A DNA stretch of 64,000 nt. It comes from Burkholderiales bacterium RIFOXYD12_FULL_59_19. Lineage in GTDB: Bacteria > Pseudomonadota > Gammaproteobacteria > Burkholderiales > Burkholderiaceae_C. Shown here in pieces: positions 1 to 8,805 of this stretch; the stretch's first letter is position 1, and each line of letters opens with the position of its first letter. Below the pieces are notes generated by a model. The model was not told the DNA's origin. It saw only the letters and a list, made by a program, of their open reading frames with translations, and made no database searches. The stretch lies in the NCBI GenBank assembly GCA_001771065.1, contig MESQ01000091.1, positions 62,001-126,000 on the forward strand. The letters run 5' to 3'. The translations under genes were made by a program, and so were the position numbers.

Positions 1-215
1 ACAGCTCCTACAAGCGCAACAAGGCGATTGAATTCCCGCTGGGTAACGTCATCCCCTGCTGGACCGAAGGTGTGCAACGCATGAAGGTTGGCGGCAAGGC
101 CAAGCTGACCTGCCCTGCAGCCATCGCTTACGGCTCACGCGGCGCGGGTGGTGTGATTCCGCCCAACGCGACGCTGTTGTTTGAAGTCGAATTGCTGGGG
201 ATCAACGGCAAGTAG
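1..215 (+). CDS. FKBP-type peptidyl-prolyl cis-trans isomerase, C-terminal part
   Basis: This is the 3' end of a gene that begins before the window; the reading frame starts at base 3 and stops with TAG at 213-215. The roughly 70 visible residues are the typical FKBP C-terminal half: a tryptophan-containing segment ([17 protein letters not shown]), then [19 protein letters not shown] and the closing strand VELLGI. FKBPs isomerise Xaa-Pro bonds and often act as chaperones. Whether it carries a signal peptide, and so acts in the periplasm, cannot be seen. The family call is secure; the exact subtype is not. Confidence 0.9.
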   Translation, partial: SSYKRNKAIEFPLGNVIPCWTEGVQRMKVGGKAKLTCPAAIAYGSRGAGGVIPPNATLLFEVELLGINGK

Positions 216-255
216 TCCGGATGCCAATCCGGGGGGCTTGGCAGGGCCTGCCGTT

Positions 256-286
256 CCCGGATTGCGCTGCGCTTCATCCGGGCTAC
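256..286. repeat. Dispersed 31-nt palindromic repeat, family R1, copy 1
   Basis: The segment begins CCCGGATTGCGC and ends TTCATCCGGGCTAC. Its arms CCCGGAT and ATCCGGG can pair into a hairpin. Near-identical copies are at 1738-1768 and, in the opposite orientation, at 52587-52617. It resembles the small palindromic repeats scattered between genes in many proteobacteria. Confidence 0.75.
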
Positions 287-395
287 CGGTCAGACTTGAA
301 ATCTGCGCACTCAGCCCCATTTTCAACAGTGAGGCTTCGCAGCCACGGGGGCTGCGGGCCGCTCACCCAAGACACTGTTGAAGAAGGAGAATCTC

Positions 396-827
396 ATGAA
401 TGCACTGATGACACGCGGCGGTCTGTTTGACGACTTTTTTCGCGATGTGGCGCCTGGCTTTTACATCAAACCCCTGCATGGCGACGCCCTGCCGACGCCG
501 GCACAGATCAAGGTGGATGTGAAGGAAAGCGGTGACGCTTACACCGTGCAAGCCGAAATTCCGGGTGTGCCCAAAGAAGACATCCAGGTGGCCGTGGACG
601 GTAATGTGGTGAGCCTGCGCGCCGAAATCAAGCAGCAGGACAGCACCAGCCCGGACGCAAAAACCCTGCGTAGCGAACGTTATTACGGTGCCGTGTCGCG
701 CAGTTTCCAACTGGCCACTGACATTGACCAGACCCAGGCCAAGGCCAAATACGACAACGGCGTGCTCACCCTCACGCTGCCCAAAAAGCAGGCCCTGAGC
801 GGCGCACAACGCCTGACCATCGATTAA
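396..827 (+). CDS. Small heat shock protein, Hsp20/alpha-crystallin family
   Basis: The 143-residue protein is a small ATP-independent holdase chaperone of the cytoplasm. The alpha-crystallin domain covers about residues 35-135, with the family signatures AEIPGVPKEDIQV in the middle and YDNGVLTLTLPKK at the end. The ATG at 396 is chosen because AAGGAG lies about 7 bases upstream; an upstream in-frame TTG at 378 has no such support. A bidirectional terminator follows. The length is normal for class A bacterial Hsp20 proteins. No sigma-32 promoter or ROSE-type thermometer could be picked out by eye. Confidence 0.92.
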   Translation: MNALMTRGGLFDDFFRDVAPGFYIKPLHGDALPTPAQIKVDVKESGDAYTVQAEIPGVPKEDIQVAVDGNVVSLRAEIKQQDSTSPDAKTLRSERYYGAVSRSFQLATDIDQTQAKAKYDNGVLTLTLPKKQALSGAQRLTID

Positions 828-850
828 ATTAGCTCAACCTACGCATGACT

Positions 851-886
851 GGCCAGCGCCCCACCCGGGTGCTGGCCTTCTTTTTT
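851..886. terminator. Bidirectional rho-independent terminator between hsp20 and terC
   Basis: GGCCAGC at 851-857 pairs with GCTGGCC at 871-877 around a 13-nt loop, followed by TTCTTTTTT. The T-run overlaps the stop codon of the convergent terC gene, so one hairpin probably ends both transcripts. Confidence 0.75.
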
Positions 887-1634
887 AAGCGCCTGTATTT
901 TGAGCGGCTACACGCTTGGTACGCGCCCGGATGTTGAGGGACTCAACCCCAAGTGAAAACAACATGGCCACGTAGACATAGGCTTTCGGCACATGGACGT
1001 CAAACGCTTCGGCCACCAGCAGCGTGCCCACCATGGTCAGAAAAGCCAGCGCCAGCACCTTGATGGACGGATGCCGGTCGACAAACTCGCCAATCGGTTT
1101 GGCGGCAAACATCATGACAGCAACCGACGCCACCACGGCGGCCACCATCACGCCAATCTGGTCCACCATGCCCACCGCCGTGATCACCGAGTCCAGTGAA
1201 AAAACGATGTCGACAATGCCAATTTGCACAATCGTTCCCCAAAACAAGGTGGCGCCGGTTTTAACGGCCTCAACACCGGCACTGACCTCCTTGGGCTGGT
1301 GCGCTTCGACTTCCAGAAAAATCTCGTGACTGGCTTTGTAAAGCAAAAACAGGCCCCCACCCAGCAAGATCAGGTCGCGCCCACTGATCTCCTGCCCCAG
1401 CACGGTCAGCAGCGGATCAGTCAGCGTCATGACCCAGGCCAGGCTGAACAGCAGCGCAATGCGCGAAAACATGGCAAAACCCAAGCCCAGACGGCGCGCC
1501 AGGTCCCGCTTGTCAGCCGGCAAACGCCCAACCAGGATGCTGATGAAAATGATGTTGTCAATGCCCAGCACGATTTCCAGCGCTGCAAGCATGAAGAAGG
1601 CGATCCAGATATTCGGGTCGGTCAAAAATTCCAT
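885..1634 (-). CDS. TerC family integral membrane protein
   Basis: The 249-residue protein is mostly hydrophobic, with about seven predicted membrane segments. It carries the two acidic TerC signatures inside the membrane: EIVLGIDNIIF (E20 to D26) and DIVFSLDSV (D142 to D148). TerC proteins are implicated in metal-ion handling, notably manganese export, and in tellurite resistance; the substrate cannot be read from sequence. The ATG at 1634 is preferred because the conserved N-terminal helix starts there; the longer open frame upstream encodes a non-homologous arginine-rich stretch. It converges on hsp20 and shares its terminator. Confidence 0.88.
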   Translation of the reverse strand: MEFLTDPNIWIAFFMLAALEIVLGIDNIIFISILVGRLPADKRDLARRLGLGFAMFSRIALLFSLAWVMTLTDPLLTVLGQEISGRDLILLGGGLFLLYKASHEIFLEVEAHQPKEVSAGVEAVKTGATLFWGTIVQIGIVDIVFSLDSVITAVGMVDQIGVMVAAVVASVAVMMFAAKPIGEFVDRHPSIKVLALAFLTMVGTLLVAEAFDVHVPKAYVYVAMLFSLGVESLNIRARTKRVAAQNTGA

Positions 1635-1737
1635 GGTCGGCTCACACAATATAAAGCAGCGCAGTTTAATGACCAACGCGCGACCACCCGGCGCTGCGGC
1701 TGACGAAGCCACAGCGTTATCAAGGCTTCTGACGCGA

Positions 1738-1768
1738 CCCGGATTGCGCTTCGCTTCATCCGGGCTAC
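1738..1768. repeat. Dispersed 31-nt palindromic repeat, family R1, copy 2
   Basis: Differs from the copy at 256-286 only by a GCTGCGC to GCTTCGC change in the loop. Its last bases supply the stop codon (TAG, complement of 1765-1767) of the next gene, so the repeat abuts or trims that coding end. Confidence 0.75.
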
Positions 1769-3180
1769 TTGAAAATCTTGCCCGGATTCATGAGCATGTC
1801 GGGGTCCAGCGCCTGCTTGATGGCACGCATCATGGCAATGGCACCGGCACCGGCCTCTTGCACCAGAAAGTCCATCTTGTGCAGGCCCACGCCGTGTTCG
1901 CCGGTGCAGGTGCCGCCCAGTTTGAGCGCGCGCTGCACCAGCTGGCTGTTGAGCTGCTCGGCCGTGGCCCGCTCGGTGGCTGAGTCCGGGTCGATCAGGT
2001 AGCCCATATGAAAGTTGCCGTCGCCGACGTGGCCCACCAGAAAATACGTCAACCCGCTGGCCTGGACCTCGGTCACCGAGTCCAGCAGTGCGTCGGCCAG
2101 CCGCGAGATCGGCACGCAGGTATCGGTGGTAATGACCCGGCAGCCCGGGCGGGACTGGATGCCGGCATAGTAGGCATTGTGCCGCGCCGTCCACAGCTTG
2201 GTACGGGCCTCGGGCGTGCTGGCCCACTCGAAAGTCTGGCCACCAAAATCGCTGGCGATGGCCTGCACGGTTGCCACCTGTTCCTGCACGCTGGCGGGCG
2301 AACCATGAAACTCCATCAGCAGCATGGCGCCCTCGCGCAGGCTCAAATTTGCGTGCTTGTTGACCATCCGGATGGTATTGGCGTCGATCAGTTCGCAACG
2401 CGCAATCGGCACACCCATCTGGATCACCTGAATGGTGGTATTCACGGCGTCTGCCAGGCTGTTGAACGAGCAGGTTGCCGCCATCACCGCCTCGGGCAGC
2501 GGGTAGAGCTTGACGGTCACCTCGGTGATCACGCCCAGCGTGCCCTCACTGCCCACCATGAGGCGGGTCAGGTCGTAGCCGGCGCTGGACTTTTTGGCGC
2601 GGGTGCCGGTGCGCATCACCTCGCCTTGCGCCGTAACCACTTCGAGCGCCAGCACGTTTTCGCGCATGGTGCCGTAGCGCACGGCGTTGGTCCCGCTGGC
2701 ACGCGTGGCTGCCATACCGCCCAGGGTGGCATCAGCGCCCGGGTCGACCGGGAAAAAAAGGCCGGTGGACTTGACCGCCTCGTTAAGCTGCTTGCGCGTC
2801 ACACCCGCTTGCACCGTCACTGTCAGGTCCTCGGCGTTGATGGCCAGCACCTGGTTCATGCGGCCCACATCAATGCTGATGCCGCCCTGCACCGCCAACA
2901 AATGGCCTTCCAGTGACGAACCGACACCAAACGGAATCACCGGCACCTTGAACTGCGCAGCCAGTTTGACGGCATCCGCCACATCCTGCGTGCTTTCGGC
3001 AAACACCACGGCGGCGGGTGGTGGCACACTAAAGGACGACTCGTCGCGGCCGTGCTGCTCGCGCACCACGAGGGCGGCTGAATACTGCGGGCCAAAGCGC
3101 TCAGACAAGGCTTGCAACAGCGCAGCAGGCGCGGGGTGGCTAGGGTTTTCAGGGGGCAATGGGGGGGTTGGGGCGTTCAC
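1765..3180 (-). CDS. FAD-linked oxidase, D-lactate dehydrogenase (cytochrome) / GlcD-like
   Basis: The 471-residue enzyme belongs to the FAD-binding PCMH/vanillyl-alcohol oxidase superfamily. The N-terminal FAD domain (about residues 40-220) contains PVIPFGVGSSLEGH and DPGADATLGGMAATRASGTN. The C-terminal domain has the motifs HVGDGNFHMG and CTGEHGVGLHK typical of D-lactate dehydrogenases and glycolate oxidase subunit D. It would oxidise a 2-hydroxyacid and pass electrons to a quinone or cytochrome at the inner membrane. As a stand-alone gene with no GlcE or GlcF neighbours, D-lactate is more likely than glycolate. The start is GTG at 3180. Repeat R1 supplies its stop codon. Confidence 0.88.
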   Translation of the reverse strand: MNAPTPPLPPENPSHPAPAALLQALSERFGPQYSAALVVREQHGRDESSFSVPPPAAVVFAESTQDVADAVKLAAQFKVPVIPFGVGSSLEGHLLAVQGGISIDVGRMNQVLAINAEDLTVTVQAGVTRKQLNEAVKSTGLFFPVDPGADATLGGMAATRASGTNAVRYGTMRENVLALEVVTAQGEVMRTGTRAKKSSAGYDLTRLMVGSEGTLGVITEVTVKLYPLPEAVMAATCSFNSLADAVNTTIQVIQMGVPIARCELIDANTIRMVNKHANLSLREGAMLLMEFHGSPASVQEQVATVQAIASDFGGQTFEWASTPEARTKLWTARHNAYYAGIQSRPGCRVITTDTCVPISRLADALLDSVTEVQASGLTYFLVGHVGDGNFHMGYLIDPDSATERATAEQLNSQLVQRALKLGGTCTGEHGVGLHKMDFLVQEAGAGAIAMMRAIKQALDPDMLMNPGKIFK

Positions 3181-3272
3181 TGTGGGTCTCCGTCATAATC
3201 GTTCATTATGCTCAATTGCGCCATCACCAGCACGCCAAATGAGGCATCCTTCCACTTTTTAAGAGTTCACCC

Positions 3273-3845
3273 ATGGGCAACCGACTGACACAAATCGCCA
3301 CCCGCACCGGGGACAACGGCACCACCGGCCTGGGCGACAACACCCGCGTCTCCAAAAACAACTTGCGCGTGCATGCCATGGGCGACGTCGACGAACTCAA
3401 CTCCAACCTGGGTGTGCTGCTGTGCGAAGCCATGCCGGACGATGTGCGCAGCCTGCTGGTCGAAATCCAGCACCAGTTGTTTAACCTGGGTGGCGAATTG
3501 TCGATTCCGGGTTTTGAGTTGCTCAAGGCAGACGCGGTGCTGGTACTTGACAACGCGCTGGCGCAGTACAACGAGGCGCTGCCGCGCTTGCAGGAATTTA
3601 TCTTGCCAGCGGGTACCCGCGCAGCGGCCCTGGCCCATGTTTGCCGCACCGTGGCGCGCCGCGCCGAGCGCGCCACGGTGGCGCTGGAGGGCCAGGAAGC
3701 GCTAAAAGACACACCCCGGCATTACCTCAACCGCTTGTCGGATTTGATGTTTGTACTGGCCCGCGTGCTCAACCGCTACCGCACCGACGGCACCGTAGGG
3801 GATGACGTGTACTGGAAGAGTGAGCGGATTTTGCAGGCGGACTAA
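3273..3845 (+). CDS. Cob(I)alamin adenosyltransferase, PduO type
   Basis: The 190-residue protein transfers the 5'-deoxyadenosyl group of ATP to cob(I)alamin, making adenosylcobalamin in the cytoplasm. The N-terminal ATP-binding segment TRTGDNGTTGLGDNTRV and the C-terminal helix pair with ARRAERATVAL and LNRLSDLMFVLARVLNR are diagnostic of the PduO fold. Its stop overlaps the stop of the convergent transporter permease by a few bases. No cobalamin biosynthesis gene or B12 riboswitch is visible nearby, so it probably serves corrinoid salvage for a B12-dependent enzyme elsewhere. Confidence 0.93.
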   Translation: MGNRLTQIATRTGDNGTTGLGDNTRVSKNNLRVHAMGDVDELNSNLGVLLCEAMPDDVRSLLVEIQHQLFNLGGELSIPGFELLKADAVLVLDNALAQYNEALPRLQEFILPAGTRAAALAHVCRTVARRAERATVALEGQEALKDTPRHYLNRLSDLMFVLARVLNRYRTDGTVGDDVYWKSERILQAD

Positions 3846-4669
3846 AGCTTTTCGGTCTCGCCCGATTTGGGTTGCCATTTCATCAGGTGTTTTTCAGCCT
3901 TACCCACCAGGCTATCAAGCACCAGCGCAAAGGCGGTCAGCACCACAATGCCGGCCATCACAGTGTTGATGTCAAAGCTGCCCTCGGCCTGCAAGATCAG
4001 GTAGCCCACGCCCTGGCTGGAGCCCAGGTATTCGCCCACCACGGCGCCCACAAACGCCAGACCAACACTGGTGTGCAAGGAGCTGAAGACCCAACTGGTA
4101 GCGCTCGGCAGGTAGACATGGCGCAGCAACTGGCGCCGGTCGGCACCCAACATACGGGCATTGGCCAGCACCACCGGGCTCACCTCTTTCACGCCCTGGT
4201 AGACGTTGAAAAACACGATAAAAAACACCAGCGTCACACCCAAGGCCACCTTGGAGCCCATGCCCAGCCCAAACCAGACCGAGAAAATGGGCGCCAGAAT
4301 AATGCGCGGCATGGCGTTCATGGCCTTGATGTAAGGCTCCAGAATGGCCGACGCCATCGGTGCCAGCGCCAGCCACAAGCCGCCGCCCAAGCCCAGGCCA
4401 GCGCCCACGGCAAAGGCCATCATGGTTTCAGCCAGCGTCACACCCAGGTGCTGGTAGATGTCGGCGTCAGCGACAAACCAGGCCCAAATGCGTTCAGCCA
4501 CCTTGAGCGGTTCACCAAAGAAAAAAGCCGCCTGGCTGTCGTTGTCAAACATCATCGGCGGAATCAGGCCCGGCACCGTCATCACATGCCAGAAGGCAAA
4601 CAGCGCCAGCAGCAGGCCAACTTGCCATAACCACAAGTTACCGCCGCGCGGTTTGATGAAATTCCACAT
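3842..4669 (-). CDS. ABC transporter permease, NitT/TauT (SsuC/TauC) family
   Basis: The 275-residue inner-membrane protein has about six hydrophobic segments and the BPD_transp_1 core, including the cytoplasmic EAA-type loop around VSPVVLANARMLGADRRQLL that docks on the ATPase. It is the last gene of a reverse-strand operon of binding protein, ATPase and permease, four bases after the ATPase. The family imports nitrate, taurine, aliphatic sulfonates, pyrimidine precursors and similar anions or heterocycles. No monooxygenase or riboswitch is present to narrow the substrate. Confidence 0.88.
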   Translation of the reverse strand: MWNFIKPRGGNLWLWQVGLLLALFAFWHVMTVPGLIPPMMFDNDSQAAFFFGEPLKVAERIWAWFVADADIYQHLGVTLAETMMAFAVGAGLGLGGGLWLALAPMASAILEPYIKAMNAMPRIILAPIFSVWFGLGMGSKVALGVTLVFFIVFFNVYQGVKEVSPVVLANARMLGADRRQLLRHVYLPSATSWVFSSLHTSVGLAFVGAVVGEYLGSSQGVGYLILQAEGSFDINTVMAGIVVLTAFALVLDSLVGKAEKHLMKWQPKSGETEKL

Positions 4670-4673
4670 GGCT

Positions 4674-5483
4674 TCAGGCCGCTTTCAACTGTTGTTGGTA
4701 ACCCTTGAGCACCTCTTCGCGCAGCACCTCCCAGATGGCCCGGTGCAGTTGCAAAAAGCGCGGTGAGGTTTTGATCTCGGCCACATCGCGTGGGCGCTCG
4801 ATGTCAATGGGAAAGTCCCCAATCGGACGGCTACCGGGCCCGGCACTCATCACCACCACCCGGTCGCTCATGGCAATGGCTTCGTCGAGGTCATGGGTGA
4901 TAAACAGCACCGCCTTTTTCTTGGCCTGCCAAATCTCAAGCAACTCGTTTTCCATGAGCTGACGGGTCTGGATGTCCAAGGCCGAAAACGGCTCGTCCAT
5001 CAGGATGATGTCGGGGTCCAGCACCAGGGTTTGCGCCAGGCTGACGCGTTTGCGCATGCCGCCGCTCATCTGATGCGGGTAACGGTCGCCAAAACCGCCC
5101 AGCCCCACGCGGCGCAGCCAGTCGTCAGCCTGCCCAGCGGCTTCACGCTCTGCCACGCCATGAAACTGCAGGCCAGCCGACACGTTGGCCAGCGCGGTGC
5201 GCCAGGGCATCAGGCTATCGGCCTGAAACATGTAACCGGCGCGTTGGTTGATGCCCACCAGCGGCTGGCCAAACACCGTCACCGAACCGGTACTGGGCAA
5301 GAGCAAGCCGGCGCCGACATTGAGCAGCGTGCTTTTGCCGCAGCCGGTGGGCCCGACCACACTGACAAACTCGCCCGCAGCCACCGTCAGGTTCACCTCC
5401 CGCACAGCGGTGTAGCGTTGGCCGGGCTGGTCCTTGCTGATAAAGGTGCAGGCCACGTCCTGCAGCGTCAAGGCTGCCGTCAT
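4674..5483 (-). CDS. ABC transporter ATP-binding protein, NitT/TauT (SsuB/TauB) family
   Basis: The 269-residue ATPase has a Walker A motif GPTGCGKST (residues 44-52), the ABC signature [12 protein letters not shown] and a Walker [13 protein letters not shown]. It energises the neighbouring permease from the cytoplasmic side. The ATG at 5483 is chosen because the binding-protein gene stops one base upstream, typical tight operon spacing; an upstream in-frame start near 5522 would overlap that gene by about 40 bases. The closing segment with the [14 protein letters not shown] stretch is common in the nitrate/taurine ATPase group. Confidence 0.9.
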   Translation of the reverse strand: MTAALTLQDVACTFISKDQPGQRYTAVREVNLTVAAGEFVSVVGPTGCGKSTLLNVGAGLLLPSTGSVTVFGQPLVGINQRAGYMFQADSLMPWRTALANVSAGLQFHGVAEREAAGQADDWLRRVGLGGFGDRYPHQMSGGMRKRVSLAQTLVLDPDIILMDEPFSALDIQTRQLMENELLEIWQAKKKAVLFITHDLDEAIAMSDRVVVMSAGPGSRPIGDFPIDIERPRDVAEIKTSPRFLQLHRAIWEVLREEVLKGYQQQLKAA

Positions 5484-5484
5484 G

Positions 5485-6510
5485 TCAGCCTTTGGGGTAC
5501 TTGGCGTTGGCCCTTTTGACAAAGTCGTTGGTGTAGACCGCCATCAGGTCGAGCTTGGCGGCGGCCAATTTGGCGTCCACACTGGCCAGGGCATTGAAGG
5601 CCGTTTGCGCGCCTTTGTCTGGAATCATGCCATTGGGTGACAGCGCGCCCTTGGCCGCCAAAAAGGCGTCGATATAGACCGCGCGGTCACCCAGCAGATA
5701 GCCCTCGGGCACGGTCTTGATGATGTCGGCCGCACCTGCATTCTGAATCCACTTGAGCGCGCGCACCATGGCATTGGTCAGCGCCTGCGTGGTGGCCGGG
5801 TTCTTGTCGATGAAAGCTTGCGGCGCGTACAGGCAGCCGGCGGGCATGGGGCCGCCAAACACCTTTTCGGACTCAGCCACATTGCGGGTGTCCGAGACAA
5901 TTTTGAGATCGCCCGAGCGCTGCAGCAAGGTGATGACCGGGTCCAGGTTGCTCATGGCGTCGATCTGGCCCGAGCGCATGGCAGCCACCGCGCCATTGCC
6001 GGTGCCGACACCGATGATGCTGACGTCGCCGGGTTTCAGGCCCACTTTGGCCAGCGCAAAATTGACCATCACGTTGGTCGAGCTGCCGGGTGCCGAAACG
6101 CCCACCTTTTTGCCCTTGAGGTCGGCCACCGTCTTGAAATTGGGTAGGGTCTTGGGGTTGACGCCCAGCACAATTTGCGGCGCCGCGCCCTGCAGCACAA
6201 AAGCACGCATTTTCTGGCCTTTGAACTGCATGTTGATGGTGTGTTCAAACGCACCCGACACCACGTCGGCACTGCCGCCCACCACCGCTTGCAGGGCTTT
6301 GGAGCCGCCGGCGAAGTCAACAATGGTCACGTCCAGCCCTTCGGCCTTGAAGTAGCCCAACTGCTCGGCAATGGTCAGCGGCAGGTAATACAACAGGTTT
6401 TTGCCGCCCACGGCCAGGGTGACCTTGGGCTTTTCCAGCGCTTGCGCCAGCGCCCATTGGGGCAAGGTGGCGGCAACCAGGCCGCCGGCAATCAGGTGTC
6501 TTCTTTGCAT
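5485..6510 (-). CDS. ABC transporter substrate-binding protein, NMT1/SsuA-like
   Basis: The 341-residue periplasmic protein has an N-terminal export signal (MQRRHLIAGGLVAATLPQWA followed by LAQA, a plausible cleavage site). The mature part has the SsuA/THI5-like core: LTIAEQLGYFKAEGLDVTIV, then SADVVSGAFEHT. It should capture the ligand for the permease and ATPase encoded directly downstream. It is the first gene of that operon and is separated from the upstream MFS gene by a candidate terminator. The ligand is not predictable; the family covers sulfonates, nitrate, taurine and thiamine precursors. Confidence 0.88.
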   Translation of the reverse strand: MQRRHLIAGGLVAATLPQWALAQALEKPKVTLAVGGKNLLYYLPLTIAEQLGYFKAEGLDVTIVDFAGGSKALQAVVGGSADVVSGAFEHTINMQFKGQKMRAFVLQGAAPQIVLGVNPKTLPNFKTVADLKGKKVGVSAPGSSTNVMVNFALAKVGLKPGDVSIIGVGTGNGAVAAMRSGQIDAMSNLDPVITLLQRSGDLKIVSDTRNVAESEKVFGGPMPAGCLYAPQAFIDKNPATTQALTNAMVRALKWIQNAGAADIIKTVPEGYLLGDRAVYIDAFLAAKGALSPNGMIPDKGAQTAFNALASVDAKLAAAKLDLMAVYTNDFVKRANAKYPKG

Positions 6511-6527
6511 GAGAATTGTCTCCAGGT

Positions 6528-6558
6528 AAATAAAAGCAGGGCCTCTGAATGAGCCCTG
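6528..6558 (-). terminator. Candidate rho-independent terminator downstream of the MFS gene
   Basis: Read on the reverse strand, CAGGGC and GCCCTG form a 6-bp stem with a 10-nt loop and are followed by CTTTTATTT. It lies between the MFS stop and the binding-protein start, so it would separate the two reverse-strand transcripts. Confidence 0.5.
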
Positions 6559-6569
6559 TCAGAGACGGA

Positions 6570-7745
6570 TCATAGCGCGTGGGGCAGCGCGGCATGGGGC
6601 CGCGTCTTGAGCCAGACCAGGGCCCCGCCCGCCATGGCCACTGGAATCAGCGAGCCCGCGTTGAGCAGCTGCCAGCCCTGGGTGGTGACCAGCACACCCG
6701 AGGCAAAGGAGCTCAGCGCGGTGGTGGCAAAAACAAAGAAGTTGAGCGCCCCCTGGGCCCGGTCTTTCTCGGCCGGGGCATAGGTTTGCAGCGACAAGGT
6801 GGTGCTGCCGGTGAACAAAAAGTTCCAGCCCACGCCCAGCAAAAACAGTGCGATCAGGAACTGGTGCAGGTCCACACCCGACAGGGCCACGACAATACAC
6901 GCGGCATTGAGCAGCACACCCACCCCCATGATCGGCAGCACGCCAAAGCGTTTGATCAGGTGGCCGGTAAAAAAGCCCGGGGCAAACATGCCAATCACAT
7001 GCCACTCCAGTACCAGCGCCACATCAGAAAACGGCAGGCTGCATTGCTGCATGGCCAACGGCGTGGCCGCCATCAGCAGGTTCATCACGCCAAAACCCAG
7101 GGCACCGCAAGCCGCAGCCACCATAAAGACGGGCTGGCGCATGATCTCGCGCAGCGGTCGGCCGTCGTTATTGGCTGTTTTGGCCGGTGCCGCCGGGAAC
7201 GTGATGAAAGCCAGCACCGCCATCGACAGCAGCGCCACCCCGGCCAGCGCCAGGTAAGCGCCCATGAAAGGCACGTCGGTCAGGGTGCGCGTTTGCGCTG
7301 CCAGGTTGGGCCCGGCCACGGCGCCAATCAGGCCGCCAGCCATCACCATCGACACCGCTTTTTCCTTGTAACCCGCACTGGCCAGCTCGGCTGCGGCAAA
7401 CCGGTACAGGTTGGCATTGGCGTTGTAATACCCGGCAATCACCGTGGCCGCGCACAGCAGCCAGAAGTTTTGGCTCCAGGCGGCATAGGCGCACAGCAGG
7501 GCGCTCAAAGCAGCCACCACCAGCCCCATTTGAAACGCGGCCTTGCGGCCAAAACGATGCTGGCTTTTGGCCACCAGCCCGGTCGAAAACGCGCCACCCA
7601 CCACGTAACCCATCACCGGCAGTGTGGCCATCCAGCCCAGCGGCGCCAGGCTAAAACCCACCAAGCCATTGATGGCGATAAAAGTAACGTTATTGGTCAG
7701 AAAAAGACCTTGGCAAATGGCCAGAAGCCAGAGGTGTCGGTTCAT
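6570..7745 (-). CDS. MFS transporter
   Basis: The 391-residue protein has about twelve hydrophobic segments in two halves and the major facilitator layout. The cytoplasmic loop between helices 2 and 3 reads KSQHRFGRKAAF, a recognisable version of the G-x-x-x-D-R-x-G-R-R/K motif. It would be a secondary carrier of the inner membrane, importer or exporter. It is divergent from the phosphonate importer phnC gene by about 130 bases; nothing shows that it works with that system. The substrate is unknown. Confidence 0.85.
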   Translation of the reverse strand: MNRHLWLLAICQGLFLTNNVTFIAINGLVGFSLAPLGWMATLPVMGYVVGGAFSTGLVAKSQHRFGRKAAFQMGLVVAALSALLCAYAAWSQNFWLLCAATVIAGYYNANANLYRFAAAELASAGYKEKAVSMVMAGGLIGAVAGPNLAAQTRTLTDVPFMGAYLALAGVALLSMAVLAFITFPAAPAKTANNDGRPLREIMRQPVFMVAAACGALGFGVMNLLMAATPLAMQQCSLPFSDVALVLEWHVIGMFAPGFFTGHLIKRFGVLPIMGVGVLLNAACIVVALSGVDLHQFLIALFLLGVGWNFLFTGSTTLSLQTYAPAEKDRAQGALNFFVFATTALSSFASGVLVTTQGWQLLNAGSLIPVAMAGGALVWLKTRPHAALPHAL

Positions 7746-7819
7746 GAGGAAAGCGTCAGGGTGAAAAACGAAGTCTGGATTTTCTCATGCACCTGGGCCC
7801 GGACACAGCATCGAGCGGA

Positions 7820-7837
7820 TTGACATCTATTTGACAT
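7820..7837 (+). promoter_or_regulatory. PHO-box-like direct repeat upstream of phnC (first importer)
   Basis: Two identical 7-mers TTGACAT stand 11 bases apart (TTGACAT-N4-TTGACAT), 40 bases before the phnC start. This matches the layout of a PhoB-binding PHO box (two 7-bp half-sites with 4-bp spacers). GTTG follows the second half-site, as at three other sites in this island. Confidence 0.65.
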
Positions 7838-7876
7838 GTTGTGCCGTTAACTTTAGCGCATCAACCAGGAGTCAGT

Positions 7877-8758
7877 ATGGGCACGGCCATTCACATCAAT
7901 GCATTGAACAAGACATTTCGCGGCGGTCGCAGGGCGCTGCAAGACATTCATCTGACCATTCGTGCAGGAGAAATGGTGGCGCTGATTGGCGCCTCGGGCT
8001 CGGGCAAGTCCACCCTGCTGCGTCACATGGCCGGCCTGATGGCCGCTGACGGTGCGGACCAGGGTCTGATTCAGGTGCACGGCAAGACCGTGCAGCAGAA
8101 CGGAAAAATTGCATCCGACATCCGCCAGACCCGTGCCAGTATCGGTTTTGTCTTTCAGCAATTCAATCTGGTAGACCGCTTGCCGGTGATCGTTAATGTG
8201 CTGGCAGGCACGCTGCACCGGGTGCCGTTGTGGCGCAGCCTGCTGCGCTGGTTCACACCGGCCGAGCGCAGCAGTGGTGTGGAGGCTCTGCGACGTGTCG
8301 GCATTGCAGAATGTTGCGACCAGCGCGCCTCAACCCTGTCGGGCGGCCAACAGCAGCGCGCAGCAATAGCCCGCGCCATGGTGCAGGGCGCCCAGGTGAT
8401 CCTGGCCGACGAACCGATTGCCTCGCTTGACCCGGAGTCGTCCCGCAAGGTGATGGACATTCTGGCGCAGGTGAACCGCGAGGACAAATGCACCGTGGTG
8501 GTGTCCTTGCACCAGGTCAACGTGGCGATGAAATATTGCCCCCGCACCGTCGCCCTGCACCAGGGCCGGGTGGTGTACGACGGGCCATCGGTGGCGCTCA
8601 CGCCTACCTTGCTGCGTGAACTTTATGGCGCCGATGCCGACGACATCCTGGCCCTTGGCGACCATATTTCCAGCCTGCAGGACAGCAAACCAGCGGCGGT
8701 GCATCTGGTCTGGCCCGCACCACTGACTGCCCACGCCCCACAAGCCTGCGCCGCCTGA
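7877..8758 (+). CDS. phnC: Phosphonate ABC transporter ATP-binding protein (importer 1)
   Basis: The 293-residue ATPase has Walker [10 protein letters not shown] (residues 38-46), the signature [14 protein letters not shown] and Walker [13 protein letters not shown], in the arrangement of PhnC proteins. It drives uptake of phosphonates bound by PhnD through the PhnE permease. The ATG at 7877 has AGGAG about 8 bases upstream; the longer open frame lacks this support. phnD follows after a 47-base gap and phnE after that, giving a phnCDE operon preceded by a PHO-box-like repeat. The C-terminal extension after the ATPase core ([19 protein letters not shown]) looks non-conserved. Confidence 0.92.
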   Translation: MGTAIHINALNKTFRGGRRALQDIHLTIRAGEMVALIGASGSGKSTLLRHMAGLMAADGADQGLIQVHGKTVQQNGKIASDIRQTRASIGFVFQQFNLVDRLPVIVNVLAGTLHRVPLWRSLLRWFTPAERSSGVEALRRVGIAECCDQRASTLSGGQQQRAAIARAMVQGAQVILADEPIASLDPESSRKVMDILAQVNREDKCTVVVSLHQVNVAMKYCPRTVALHQGRVVYDGPSVALTPTLLRELYGADADDILALGDHISSLQDSKPAAVHLVWPAPLTAHAPQACAA

Positions 8759-8805
8759 ATCCAATTTTTTTCTCTCTCCCTTCTCAAACCTCAAAGGAAC
8801 TCACC

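Noticed and set aside
3181-3272. Cobalamin riboswitch before the adenosyltransferase gene
   Set aside because: The gap is only 92 nt and contains no B12-box-like sequence.
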